This document shows, piece by piece, positions 7,689 to 15,232 of a DNA stretch of 15,232 nucleotides. The stretch spans positions 1 through 15,232 of the forward strand of contig DTTG01000200.1 in the NCBI GenBank assembly GCA_012964845.1, written 5' to 3'. Each line of letters starts with the position of its first letter. Position 1 is the first letter of the stretch. A program made the position numbers and the translations under genes. The notes below the pieces were generated by a model. That model worked only from the letters and a program-made list of their open reading frames with translations, searched no databases and had not been told where the DNA came from. This DNA is from Fidelibacterota bacterium (lineage in GTDB: Bacteria > Fidelibacterota > Marinisomatia > SCGC-AAA003-L08 > D37C17).

Positions 7689-7772
7689 GGTGGTCTATAA
7701 ATCAAGTAATGAAAGAAGTTTCAGACCTTAGAATTTGTCTTGATTCTATCCTCATATCATTAGTAAGTTAAT

Positions 7773-7778
7773 TATAAT
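7773..7778 (+). promoter_or_regulatory. Possible -10 element for the secreted-protein gene
   Basis: TATAAT in a TTATAATCAA context lies 19 bases before the start codon at 7798 and just upstream of the GGGAG ribosome site, the same arrangement as before secG. The 109-base gap between murA and this gene has no clear TTGACA-like element at standard spacing; TTGATT at 7740-7745 is 27 bases away, too far. If used, the 5' leader would be only about 12-15 bases. Confidence 0.33.
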
Positions 7779-7797
7779 CAAAAAAGGGAGTAAAAAG

Positions 7798-8559
7798 ATG
7801 AAAACAAATAGAAATATAATACTAGCGTTAATCTTTGGTGTGTCAAGTATTTTTGCTAGTGATGCAAAAATTGCAGCAAAAACAGCAAGCTTAGCCAATC
7901 AAAGTGTGAAAAAATCAAGTATCAATCTCACCGTAGAATCAATTAGTGACATTTATGGTGTCCAATTTGATATAAAATATAATCCGCAAGAGTTGAGTTT
8001 AACCGAAAATGATATTAAATCTAAAGTAGCCGGGATAAATATATATAGCCGTGTTAAGGAAGAAGGTTCAGCACGAGTATTAATGTTTGGAATGAACGGT
8101 GAAAAGATTCTTGATGTAAATACAGGTAACATTGCTGACATTTTGGATATCAATTTTCAACCTGCTGAAATGTTTAATGGTCTAAGTCAGGTTGAATTAG
8201 TTGATGTTACACTAGCTGGAAAAGGTGGGGCAGAAGTAAGTGTTTCCACTTCAACTTTCGAGGTATCATTCAACACTCCAATAAGAACATCTTTATCAAA
8301 GAATTATCCAAATCCGTTTAACCCATCCACAACTATAGACTATGAATTGTCTAATGCTGGAATGGTTTCTTTGGTGATCTATGATTTAAAAGGTGCTGTG
8401 GTAAAAACATTGGTTCAAGAACATCAAGAACCCAATTATCATAATGTTGTATGGAATGGTTTAAATAATAGTGGTCAATCAGTTGCAAGCGGTCGTTATT
8501 TATTAAAAATGAATGCTCCCGGTTATACAGAAACCATTACAATGACGCTTCTTAAGTAA
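7798..8559 (+). CDS. Secreted cohesin-like protein with C-terminal sorting domain
   Basis: A 253-residue exported protein. Residues 1-20 form a signal peptide (Lys2 and Arg5, hydrophobic core, likely cut after Phe-Ala). Residues about 30-158 resemble a cohesin-type beta-sandwich: VESISDIYGVQFDIKYNPQELSL near the start, an NIADILDINF segment and a VELVDVTLAG strand match the fold's usual order. From about 165 to the end is a FlgD-like/type A C-terminal domain, with KNYPNPFNPSTTI (168-180), VSLVIYDLKG (190-199), VVWNGLNNSGQSVASG (217-232) and RYLLKM. Such domains direct proteins through the type IX secretion system in Bacteroidetes-like lineages. GGGAG at 7786-7790, seven bases before the ATG, supports the start. 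It stands alone between murA and a strong terminator. The ligand is unknown; no dockerin partner is in the window. The cohesin call is by pattern only. Confidence 0.72.
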   Translation: MKTNRNIILALIFGVSSIFASDAKIAAKTASLANQSVKKSSINLTVESISDIYGVQFDIKYNPQELSLTENDIKSKVAGINIYSRVKEEGSARVLMFGMNGEKILDVNTGNIADILDINFQPAEMFNGLSQVELVDVTLAGKGGAEVSVSTSTFEVSFNTPIRTSLSKNYPNPFNPSTTIDYELSNAGMVSLVIYDLKGAVVKTLVQEHQEPNYHNVVWNGLNNSGQSVASGRYLLKMNAPGYTETITMTLLK

Positions 8560-8587
8560 TAATTAAAAAGTAGGTTTCTCCCTTTTT

Positions 8588-8616
8588 AAAACCCGGCTGA
8601 TCAGCCGGGTTTTTTT
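8588..8616 (+). terminator. Intrinsic terminator after the secreted-protein gene
   Basis: A perfect palindrome centred between 8600 and 8601, with arms AAAACCCGGC (8588-8597) and GCCGGGTTTT (8604-8613) around a TGATCA centre, followed by Ts to 8616. The GC-rich stem in AT-rich surroundings plus the T run make it a strong rho-independent terminator. The A tract before the stem could let it work partly in the reverse direction, though no minus-strand gene needs it. Confidence 0.92.
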
Positions 8617-8660
8617 CTCATTAAATAATAAAAATATTACATAATTTCCCCTTATACCTG

Positions 8661-8690
8661 TTGGATAAAAGAAAAATAATCAAGTAATAT
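8661..8690 (+). promoter_or_regulatory. Candidate promoter for trkA
   Basis: TTGGAT (8661-8666) and TAATAT (8685-8690) are separated by 18 bases, a plausible sigma-70-type pair. Transcription would start about 8696-8700, next to or at the trkA ATG at 8701, implying a leaderless or nearly leaderless message. This agrees with the absence of a Shine-Dalgarno sequence. Both hexamers are imperfect, so the call is tentative. Confidence 0.32.
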
Positions 8691-8700
8691 TAGCACTATT

Positions 8701-10050
8701 ATGGATATTAAAATTGTAGTAATCGGTGTTGGAGAAGTAGGCTTTAACCTTGTAAAAGCTCTAAGCAAAGAAAAGTTTGATATAACAATTATTGACATTG
8801 ATGAAGAAAAATGTCAAAGAGTCACAAATACCATGGATGTTCGCGGAATTGTTGGTGATGGTGCATCTCAGAGAATACTGCAGCAGATAGATATGACGGG
8901 AATTGATTATTTGTTGGCACTTACCAAAATTGATGAGGTAAATCTGGTTGCAGCTAAATCTGCTTATGAAATGGGTGCAAAAAAAATTATATGTCGTTTG
9001 AGAAATACTGAGTATTCTCATGAAAATGCTATAATAACACCTGAACAATTCGGGATTGATTATGTAGTTTATCCTGAAAAAGCTGCACAAAGAGATATTG
9101 AAAATTTAATTCGTCAAACTTCTGCCATTGATTTGGAAGAGTTTAAAAATGGTAAAATCAATATGGTTGGAATTAAAATAGACCATTCCTCACCTCTCAT
9201 TGGTAGAAACATTAAAAATGTAGAATTATCTAACCCGTATATTCCGCATAAGCTTGCTCTGGTTATTCGTGAAAACGAAAGTTTCATTCCCCCAAAGGAC
9301 ACAATCTATAAGAAAGATGATATTGGGTATTTTATTGGAAAAGCAAAAGATATCCCTGAAATTCAGAGAATGGCAGGAAAACCGGCTTTTAAGGTGAAGA
9401 ATATAATGATTTTGGGACTGGGTAAAATTGGACGATTATTAGCAAAATCACTTCAGTCTGATTATAATGTACGGATTGTTGAACAAAATTATGAAAAAGC
9501 CAAAATATTTGGTAAAAAATTATCTGATACTCTTATACTTCAAGCAAACGGTTTAGATATAGATTTCCTCAATTCAGAAAATATTGAAGAAACGGATTGT
9601 TTTATTGCCGCAACCCAAAATGAGCAAACTAATATTTTGGCTAGTTTACTGGTTAAGCATTATGGAGTTAAACAGGTCATCCTTCATATTACCACAACAA
9701 ATTATTTCAAAGCTGTCCGTAGAATTGGTGTGGATGCTGTTGTAAGTAAAAATATATCTGCGGTTAATGAAGTATTAAAATTAATTCGAAGTGACCAGCA
9801 AGATCTCCCTGTTTCCAGATTTGAAGATTTAGATGTGGATGCAATTGAATTAACTGTTACTCCCGAATGTAAGTATCTTAGAAAAAAGTATTCGATTGAA
9901 CAAGTACCTGAAGAATTATGCATTGGGGCCATCTGCAGAAATAACGAGATGATTATTCCTAATAATTTTACAGAAATTCTCGCTGAGGATGAATTGTTAG
10001 TGATAACAAAAGAAGAGAATATTTCTAACGCAGAAAAATTATTTAAATAA
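8701..10050 (+). CDS. trkA: Trk potassium uptake protein TrkA
   Basis: A 449-residue cytoplasmic regulatory subunit of the Trk potassium channel. It has two tandem RCK units. The first NAD-binding Rossmann domain (about 1-130) carries GVGEVG (9-14), IDIDEEKC at the second strand and GDGAS; it is followed by an RCK_C domain (about 140-225). The second Rossmann domain begins with LGLGKIG (238-244) and is followed by a second RCK_C domain (about 370-449). TrkA forms a ring under TrkH and gates it in response to nucleotides. Length agrees with E. coli TrkA (458). The trkH start follows after 10 bases, so the pair is an operon. No ribosome site is visible before the ATG. Confidence 0.94.
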   Translation: MDIKIVVIGVGEVGFNLVKALSKEKFDITIIDIDEEKCQRVTNTMDVRGIVGDGASQRILQQIDMTGIDYLLALTKIDEVNLVAAKSAYEMGAKKIICRLRNTEYSHENAIITPEQFGIDYVVYPEKAAQRDIENLIRQTSAIDLEEFKNGKINMVGIKIDHSSPLIGRNIKNVELSNPYIPHKLALVIRENESFIPPKDTIYKKDDIGYFIGKAKDIPEIQRMAGKPAFKVKNIMILGLGKIGRLLAKSLQSDYNVRIVEQNYEKAKIFGKKLSDTLILQANGLDIDFLNSENIEETDCFIAATQNEQTNILASLLVKHYGVKQVILHITTTNYFKAVRRIGVDAVVSKNISAVNEVLKLIRSDQQDLPVSRFEDLDVDAIELTVTPECKYLRKKYSIEQVPEELCIGAICRNNEMIIPNNFTEILAEDELLVITKEENISNAEKLFK

Positions 10051-10060
10051 TTAATTTCAA

Positions 10061-11518
10061 ATGATAAGACGACAGTCTTTTTATATAGTAGGTGTGCTTT
10101 TAATAATTTTAGGATTCTCAATGCTTTTCAGCGTTGGATGCAGCTTAATATATGGCGATGGAGATCTCATCCCTTTACTACAATCCATTGCAGTTACAAT
10201 TACATCTGGTTTAATCCTTGTAATATTTTTCAAAAGTAAAGATAAAAAAGACTTATCCACTCATGATGGATTTGCAGTGGTTACTCTAGGATGGATTGCG
10301 ATCGTTATTTTTAGTGCTTTTCCATTCTATTTTTCTGGTACATTAGATTACACAAACTCTTTTTTTGAAGCAATGAGTGGTCTCACAACTACAGGTGCCA
10401 CAGTGCTAGGTCATTCCGATACATTAATGATTGAAGAGCTGCCGCATGGAATCTTATTTTGGCGATCTTTCACACAATTTATTGGTGGAATGGGTATCAT
10501 CGTTTTCAGTATTGCAATTTTGCCAATGCTGGGGATGGGGGGTGTACAATTGTTTAGAGCTGAAGTAGCAGGGCCTGTTGCAGATAAAATAACACCAAGG
10601 GTAAAACAGACTGCTAAATTATTATGGGGTATATATGTAGGCTTTGTTCTTATACTTTGCTTAATACTTAAAATTGAAGGAATGTCTTGGTTTGATGCTA
10701 TATGCCATTCTTTCACTACAATAGCAACTGGTGGATTTTCAACTAAGAATATTAGTATTGCCGCCTATGGCGGATTGATCCAATGGACTATTATTATTTT
10801 TATGTTTCTTGCTGCAACTAACTTTTCACTTCATTATTATTTTATTGCTAAGGGCAAATTTGAATATTATAAAGATCATGAGTTTCGTGTATATTTTGGT
10901 TTATGTATTATCTTCTCAATATTATTTTTTATTAATATTGTCGGCACCAACAAGTATCAAACAGATTTATTATCTTTTAGACATTCTGTTTTTGCTGCAG
11001 TTTCAATATTAACCACAACAGGTTTTAGTACTGAAAATTTTAATGAATGGCCTGAAATGTCAAAAATGTTATTATTTTTCTTATTTTTTATTGGAGGTTC
11101 AGCTGGATCTACCACAGGTGGAATGAAAATTATTAGATCTATATTAGTTGTAAAATATTTACTTTATGAAGTTCGTAAACTTCTTCATCCAAAAGGTGTT
11201 TTCAATATCACTATTGGTGAAAATACTATTGATGACAACGTGGTACGGGCAACACTGGGATTTTACTTATTTTATATATTAATTTTTGTTTTTACTGCTA
11301 TGGTATTATCAATGACAGGTTTAGATGTTACTACTGCTTTAACTGCTTCTGCGTCAGCAATTGGTAATATTGGACCGGGATTGGGTTCCATTGGCCCTAC
11401 AGATAATTGGGGGCATCTAACAGATTTAGCAAAATGGCTCACAAGTTTTTGTATGCTACTTGGAAGGTTGGAAATATTTACAGTAGTTGTTTTATTCAGC
11501 AGGAGTTTTTGGAAATAA
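10061..11518 (+). CDS. trkH: Trk potassium uptake channel subunit TrkH
   Basis: A 485-residue inner-membrane potassium-translocating subunit. It is strongly hydrophobic, with the four M1-P-M2 repeats of the SKT family. Selectivity-filter loops are visible as TTTGAT (109-114), TIATGGFS (220-227), LTTTGFST (317-324) and SAIGNIGPG (432-440). The gating loop in the third repeat is present as GGSAGSTTGGMK (345-356). FWRSFTQFIGGMG (133-145) is a further TrkH hallmark. Length equals that of typical TrkH. It lies 10 bases after its partner trkA and its TAA shares one base with the ATG of the downstream crotonase. No Shine-Dalgarno sequence is seen in the short gap, so translation may be coupled to trkA. 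Confidence 0.95.
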   Translation: MIRRQSFYIVGVLLIILGFSMLFSVGCSLIYGDGDLIPLLQSIAVTITSGLILVIFFKSKDKKDLSTHDGFAVVTLGWIAIVIFSAFPFYFSGTLDYTNSFFEAMSGLTTTGATVLGHSDTLMIEELPHGILFWRSFTQFIGGMGIIVFSIAILPMLGMGGVQLFRAEVAGPVADKITPRVKQTAKLLWGIYVGFVLILCLILKIEGMSWFDAICHSFTTIATGGFSTKNISIAAYGGLIQWTIIIFMFLAATNFSLHYYFIAKGKFEYYKDHEFRVYFGLCIIFSILFFINIVGTNKYQTDLLSFRHSVFAAVSILTTTGFSTENFNEWPEMSKMLLFFLFFIGGSAGSTTGGMKIIRSILVVKYLLYEVRKLLHPKGVFNITIGENTIDDNVVRATLGFYLFYILIFVFTAMVLSMTGLDVTTALTASASAIGNIGPGLGSIGPTDNWGHLTDLAKWLTSFCMLLGRLEIFTVVVLFSRSFWK

Positions 11519-12294
11519 TGGATTTAATATTAAAAAAGATTGAAAATGATATATGTACTTTGACTATCAATAGACCTGAGCAATACAATGCTCTAAATAT
11601 TGAGGTTTTGAAAGAGTTGGATTCAATACTAAATTGGATACTGGAAGAAACCACCGTTAGAGTTGTTATTATTACAGGAAATGGAGAAAAGGCATTTATT
11701 GCAGGAGCTGATATTCATGCTATGAGTAAAATGGATGAAAAGGAAGCCGAATTATTTTCAAAATATGGGCAGGATTTAACACGGAAAATAGAAGAATTTA
11801 AGCTTCCAATAATTGCGGCTGTGAATGGCTTTGCATTGGGCGGAGGTTGTGAATTTGCAATGGCCTGTCATATCCGTTATGCATCTGAAAATGCCGTATT
11901 TGGCCAACCGGAAGTAGGATTAGGATTGATTGCAGGATTCGGCGGCACTCAGAGACTGCCACGACTTGTAGGAAAAGGATTGGCCATGGAGCTTCTCCTT
12001 AGTGGGAATAATATTAATGCGGACGAAGCATATAGAATTGGCTTGGTAAATAAAGTAGTTCCAATCAAAGAGTTGATTCCCCTGACCGAAAAATTGGCAT
12101 TTTCAATCCTGAAAAATGCCACTATAGCAGTAACTGCCACTATCAATGTGGTTAATTATGGAGTCGATACCGATCTGAGAAATGGGCTTGCTTATGAACA
12201 GAAAGAATTTGCAAAGCTTTTTAACTCCAACGACACAAAAGAAGGTTTATTGGCTTTTGTAGAAAAGCGATCTCCAAAATTTACTGGAAAATAA
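11518..12294 (+). CDS. Enoyl-CoA hydratase (crotonase family)
   Basis: A 258-residue crotonase-fold enzyme. It probably adds water to a 2-enoyl-CoA, as in beta-oxidation or butyrate-type pathways. Evidence: FIAGADIHAM (60-69) for the first oxyanion-hole region; NGFALGGGCEFAMAC (103-117) with catalytic Glu112; FGQPEVGLGLIAGFGGTQRLPRL (128-150 region) with catalytic Glu132; and the C-terminal FVEKRSPKF typical of the family. Both glutamates needed for hydration are present, which favours a true hydratase over an isomerase. His118 replaces the usual Asp in CDIR, a minor change. The ATG at 11518 overlaps the trkH TAA by one base, with AGGAG 12 bases upstream; an in-frame extension back to 11407 lies inside trkH and is rejected. 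The exact substrate is not readable. Its place behind trkAH is unexpected. Confidence 0.9.
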   Translation: MDLILKKIENDICTLTINRPEQYNALNIEVLKELDSILNWILEETTVRVVIITGNGEKAFIAGADIHAMSKMDEKEAELFSKYGQDLTRKIEEFKLPIIAAVNGFALGGGCEFAMACHIRYASENAVFGQPEVGLGLIAGFGGTQRLPRLVGKGLAMELLLSGNNINADEAYRIGLVNKVVPIKELIPLTEKLAFSILKNATIAVTATINVVNYGVDTDLRNGLAYEQKEFAKLFNSNDTKEGLLAFVEKRSPKFTGK

Positions 12295-12331
12295 GAGATA
12301 GCAATTCCATTCATCATTTTTATTTATTTTT

Positions 12332-14134
12332 ATGAAAACACTGTTAATTAGAAATTTTTGCATTATAGCCCATATAGACCATGGGAAATCAACTTTAGCA
12401 GACCGCTTGTTGGAAATAACCCACACCCTAACGGATAATCAAATGCAGTCTCAAGTATTAGATGATATGGATTTAGAACGTGAAAGAGGGATCACTATAA
12501 AATCACATCCCATCCAAATGGAATATACCCATACTGATAATATTCAGTATAAATTGAACCTAATTGATACGCCTGGACACGTAGATTTCACTTACGAAGT
12601 GTCCAGGAGTTTGGCTGCATGCGAAGGTGCACTTCTTTTGGTGGATGCTTCCCAGGGAGTGGAAGCACAGACAGTGAGTAATGCCTATTTAGCCGCTGAT
12701 GCTGATCTTGTTGTTATTCCTATTATCAATAAAATAGATGCACCCAACGCTGACCTGGAAAGTGCTATTTCCCAAACAGTAGATTTACTCGGTTGTGATG
12801 AAGATGAAATTCTCTCCATAAGTGCTAAAGAGGGCATTGGTATAGACAAAGTACTCACAGCTATTATTGAAAGAATCCCCCAACCAGATATTCCCGGAGA
12901 AAAAGGAACCCGCGCCCTAATATTTGATTCCCAGTTTGATCAGTTTCGGGGTGTTGTCCCTTATGTGCGTATATTCGATGGGTATCTAGAAAAGGGTATG
13001 ACCACCAAATATTTTGCTAAACCGGGTGGTCATGAAATTACGGAAGTTGGTATTTTGAAAATGAAAAAAATTCCTGTCAAACGTCTGTCAGCAGGGGATG
13101 TGGGCTATATTGTCACAAATATAAAAAATGTTTCGGAAGTGAGCGTCGGGGACACACTCACAGTTAAAAGTGATCCCGCTAATAAGCCCCTTCCAGGATA
13201 CCAGCCAGTTAAGCCAATGGTATTCAGTGGAATGTACCCCATTGATTCTAAGGATTATGAAGACTTGAGGACAAGTTTGGAAAAGTTACAATTAAATGAT
13301 GCTGCCTTAACCTTTGAACCTAATACTTCCACAGCACTTGGATTTGGATTCAGGTGTGGGTTTTTAGGACCACTACATATGGAAATTGTTCAGGAGAGAT
13401 TAGAGAGAGAATTTAATATGAATTTGATAACAACCTGTCCCAATGTAAACTATCAGGTACAAACAAAAAATGGAACCTTCCTTGAAATTAATAATCCATC
13501 TGATATGCCTGAATCTGGTGATATTGATACAATTAATGAACCTTTCATTAAAGCCGAAATAATAGCGCCAACTGAGTATATTGGCAGCATTATGAAACTT
13601 TGCATGGGCAGGAGAGGAGTATACAGATCAACTAATTATTTATCAACCGATAAAGTTCAACTTATTTTTGATATACCATTAGGTGAAATAATTTATGATT
13701 TTTTTGAAAAATTAAAATCTATTAGCAGAGGGTATGCTTCATTTGACTATGAAGTTACAGAAAACCAGCATGGTGACCTGGTAAAATTAGATGTACGCAT
13801 TACTGGGGAAATTGTGGATGCTTTAAGTATCATTGTCCATAAAGATAATGCCTATAAACAGGGTTCCTCATTGTGCAAAAAACTGAAAGAAGAAATTCAT
13901 AGGCAGCAATTTGAAATTCCTATTCAGGCATCCGTTGGAAGTAAAATTATTGCAAGGGAAACAGTAAGAGCTTTTCGTAAAAATGTAACTGCAAAATGCT
14001 ATGGCGGTGATATAACCCGAAAAAGAAAACTGTTGGAAAAGCAAAAATCCGGTAAAAAAAGAATGAAACAAGTTGGAATAGTTGAACTGCCTCAGGAAGC
14101 ATTCCTGGCTGTATTAAAAATTGATAATGACTGA
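12332..14134 (+). CDS. lepA: Elongation factor 4 (LepA), ribosome-associated GTPase
   Basis: A 600-residue translational GTPase that acts on stalled or assembling ribosomes; its exact role (back-translocation or initiation/biogenesis) is still debated. G1 AHIDHGKS (13-20), G2 RGIT (52-55), G3 DTPGH (79-83) and G4 NKID (133-136) are intact. Domain II follows at about 185-280, then EF-G-like domains with [16 protein letters not shown], and the LepA-specific C-terminal domain with [20 protein letters not shown] (555-574). Length matches the family (about 600). There is no Shine-Dalgarno sequence: the 37-base gap from the crotonase gene is pyrimidine- and T-rich. The downstream CPBP gene begins 8 bases before its stop. 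Confidence 0.97.
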   Translation: MKTLLIRNFCIIAHIDHGKSTLADRLLEITHTLTDNQMQSQVLDDMDLERERGITIKSHPIQMEYTHTDNIQYKLNLIDTPGHVDFTYEVSRSLAACEGALLLVDASQGVEAQTVSNAYLAADADLVVIPIINKIDAPNADLESAISQTVDLLGCDEDEILSISAKEGIGIDKVLTAIIERIPQPDIPGEKGTRALIFDSQFDQFRGVVPYVRIFDGYLEKGMTTKYFAKPGGHEITEVGILKMKKIPVKRLSAGDVGYIVTNIKNVSEVSVGDTLTVKSDPANKPLPGYQPVKPMVFSGMYPIDSKDYEDLRTSLEKLQLNDAALTFEPNTSTALGFGFRCGFLGPLHMEIVQERLEREFNMNLITTCPNVNYQVQTKNGTFLEINNPSDMPESGDIDTINEPFIKAEIIAPTEYIGSIMKLCMGRRGVYRSTNYLSTDKVQLIFDIPLGEIIYDFFEKLKSISRGYASFDYEVTENQHGDLVKLDVRITGEIVDALSIIVHKDNAYKQGSSLCKKLKEEIHRQQFEIPIQASVGSKIIARETVRAFRKNVTAKCYGGDITRKRKLLEKQKSGKKRMKQVGIVELPQEAFLAVLKIDND

Positions 14135-14867
14135 TAAGTTTGTTACAATTTCCTATTGGAATGTTACAAAGAATATCTATTATTCTCTGCTTTTTATTCT
14201 TCCAATGTTATTTTTATATGAGGTGATGTGTTGGATTCAATATTTTGATAAATCGGCGAAAATCAGAAATGGGGCGGATGTATTAATTCGTCATTTAATA
14301 ATGGGTATTGGGAATAATTCTGAATTGATTTATGGATTAATATTATTGATAATAATTTTTGGAGTTATGTTTTTCAATCGAGGAGTAGTAAAAAATGGAC
14401 AGTTAAAGTTTACATTCCTATTACTTATGATAGCTGAAAGTATTTTATGGTGTATTGGATTTGTAATATTGATGAGTGTGTCAGAAAAATTATTATTATC
14501 AATTATGGAACGTAATATAATTCCTGAACAATTTTATTTAGCAATTGGTGCTGGTATATGGGAAGAATTACTATTCAGGGTTGGCGCAATTGGACTCTCA
14601 CTATCTTTTCTAACTAAAGTTATAGGCTATAGCGGGTTTTATTCGGCATTTATCGCAATTTTACTTTCAGCTTTAATATTTTCACTTTTTCATTATTTAG
14701 GTCCATTTGGGGATAATTTTGCTTATAAGAGTTTTTATTTGAGAACATTAGCAGGAATATTTTTAGGGTCATTATATTTGTTTAGAGGATTTGGAATAAC
14801 AGTTTATACGCATATATTTTATGATATGGCTATTATCAGTATACCTGTTTTACTCACTACTGCTTAA
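14127..14867 (+). CDS. CPBP-family intramembrane metalloprotease
   Basis: A 246-residue membrane protein with the CPBP (CAAX protease and bacteriocin-processing, formerly Abi) signatures: [11 protein letters not shown] (143-153) giving Glu146-Glu147 and Arg151, FSLFHYLG (185-192) giving Phe185 and His189, and HIFYD (229-233) giving His229 and Asp233. These form the presumed active site within the membrane. Hydrophobic stretches at about 19-38, 68-84, 96-117, 155-190 and 205-245 give roughly six to eight helices. The first segment up to 130 is poorly conserved in the family. Bacterial members have been linked to bacteriocin immunity and protein processing; the substrate here is unknown. ATG 14127 is preferred to the in-frame TTG at 14121. 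It overlaps lepA by 8 bases, implying coupled expression. Confidence 0.83.
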   Translation: MTDKFVTISYWNVTKNIYYSLLFILPMLFLYEVMCWIQYFDKSAKIRNGADVLIRHLIMGIGNNSELIYGLILLIIIFGVMFFNRGVVKNGQLKFTFLLLMIAESILWCIGFVILMSVSEKLLLSIMERNIIPEQFYLAIGAGIWEELLFRVGAIGLSLSFLTKVIGYSGFYSAFIAILLSALIFSLFHYLGPFGDNFAYKSFYLRTLAGIFLGSLYLFRGFGITVYTHIFYDMAIISIPVLLTTA

Positions 14868-14918
14868 GTTCAAAATCACATATTGAGATCAACAATTATT
14901 AATTAAGGAAGTTTTTTA

Positions 14919-15232
14919 ATGTATCCTATATTATTTCAGTTTGGGTCATTTACTATTTCATCTTTTGGTGTTATGATGGTTATCGCATTTCTATTGGGTA
15001 ATTATCTTTTACGAAAAGATGTTGTAGCAGAAGGATATGATCCAATTATTGCTGAAGATATTACTTTTCGAGCAGCCATTGGTGGAATATTAGGTGCTAA
15101 ATTATATTATCTAATTGAAAATATCCCAACCGGTCAGGCGGCTGATAATATCAATGGATTGATAAATATTATTGCTGGCATATTCACTTTAAATGGCGAA
15201 AGAATTGCATTTGGCATACAAAACTTTGGTGC
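14919..15232 (+). CDS. lgt: Prolipoprotein diacylglyceryl transferase, 5' part
   Basis: The first 104 codons of Lgt, which attaches diacylglycerol from phosphatidylglycerol to the lipobox cysteine of prolipoproteins at the inner membrane. The frame stays open to the window edge. Evidence: the N-terminal pattern MYPILFQFGSFTISSFGVMM (family: MHPxxFxxGxxxIxxYGxM) leading into a first membrane helix, and RAAIGGILGAKLYYLIENIP (51-70), equivalent to the GxxGARxxYV motif. AAGGAAG at 14905-14911, seven bases before the ATG, fixes the start. After residue 70 the segment before the expected conserved GG loop seems longer than in E. coli Lgt, suggesting a small insertion. The rest of the catalytic core, including the essential His and Arg residues, lies outside. 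Gene identity is likely. Confidence 0.86.
   Translation, partial: MYPILFQFGSFTISSFGVMMVIAFLLGNYLLRKDVVAEGYDPIIAEDITFRAAIGGILGAKLYYLIENIPTGQAADNINGLINIIAGIFTLNGERIAFGIQNFG

Noticed and set aside
7740..7745. TTGATT as a -35 element for the gene at 7798
   Set aside because: It lies 27 bases from the TATAAT at 7773, outside usable spacing.
9702..10121. Minus-strand open frame of 139 codons over the trkA 3' end
   Set aside because: It is fully antisense to trkA and the trkH start, both firmly identified, and shows no family motif or ribosome site.
10809..11012. Plus-strand 67-codon hydrophobic open frame inside trkH
   Set aside because: It is an out-of-frame reading of a membrane-helix region; hydrophobicity follows from T-rich codons of trkH.
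11407..11517. N-terminal extension of the crotonase into trkH
   Set aside because: The extra 37 residues match no crotonase sequence; the family begins at MDLILKKIEN, encoded from 11518.
14121..14126. TTG start for the CPBP protease
   Set aside because: It adds only Met-Ile before a good ATG at 14127, with no ribosome site to favour it.
14127..14867. Abortive-infection phage defence gene
   Set aside because: The old Abi name of this family does not imply phage defence; the gene is embedded among housekeeping genes and no other defence gene is seen.
14894..14904. Small palindrome AATTATTAATT before lgt
   Set aside because: An all-AT five-base stem with no T run is expected by chance in this composition and does not look like a terminator or operator.

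Overview
The window reads as chromosomal core sequence from an AT-rich, Gram-negative bacterium. The best guess is Candidatus Marinimicrobia (SAR406) or a relative in the Fibrobacteres-Chlorobi-Bacteroidetes assemblage. This rests on low GC, a secreted protein ending in a YPNPFNP-type C-terminal domain (the sorting domain family tied to type IX secretion and common in those lineages), sparse Shine-Dalgarno use, and divergent but intact housekeeping enzymes. All genes lie on the + strand and the window is almost fully coding. No insertion sequence, integrase, CRISPR array, phage gene or rRNA is visible.

Layout. (1) 1-1909: secG, a tRNA-Leu(GAG) gene and an exported TPR-repeat protein, with no terminator between them, closed by a strong intrinsic terminator. 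(2) 1924-7688: a six-gene block whose reading frames all overlap or abut: HAD hydrolase, acpS, nnr, a VanZ-like membrane protein, recN, murA. It mixes carrier-protein activation, nicotinamide cofactor repair, DNA repair and the first step of peptidoglycan synthesis. (3) 7798-8616: a single secreted gene with a cohesin-like domain and a C-terminal sorting domain, with its own SD and a GC-rich terminator. (4) 8701-12294: trkA and trkH, a potassium uptake pair, followed with stop/start overlap by a crotonase-family enoyl-CoA hydratase. (5) 12332-15232: lepA (EF4), an overlapping CPBP-family intramembrane protease, and the 5' part of lgt, which runs off the end of the window.

The genes form a growth-related set: protein export (secG, lgt), translation (tRNA-Leu, lepA), envelope synthesis (murA, lgt, probably the VanZ-like protein), metabolite repair (nnr), DNA repair (recN) and ion balance (trkAH). 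I do not see a complete novel defence or mobile system. The points most worth a second look are the secG/tRNA-Leu(GAG) neighbourhood shared with E. coli, the TPR gene beginning right behind the tRNA, a terminator hairpin 14 bases before the six-gene block with no clear promoter between, the crotonase coupled to trkH, the lepA-protease-lgt arrangement, and the small cohesin-like secreted protein.
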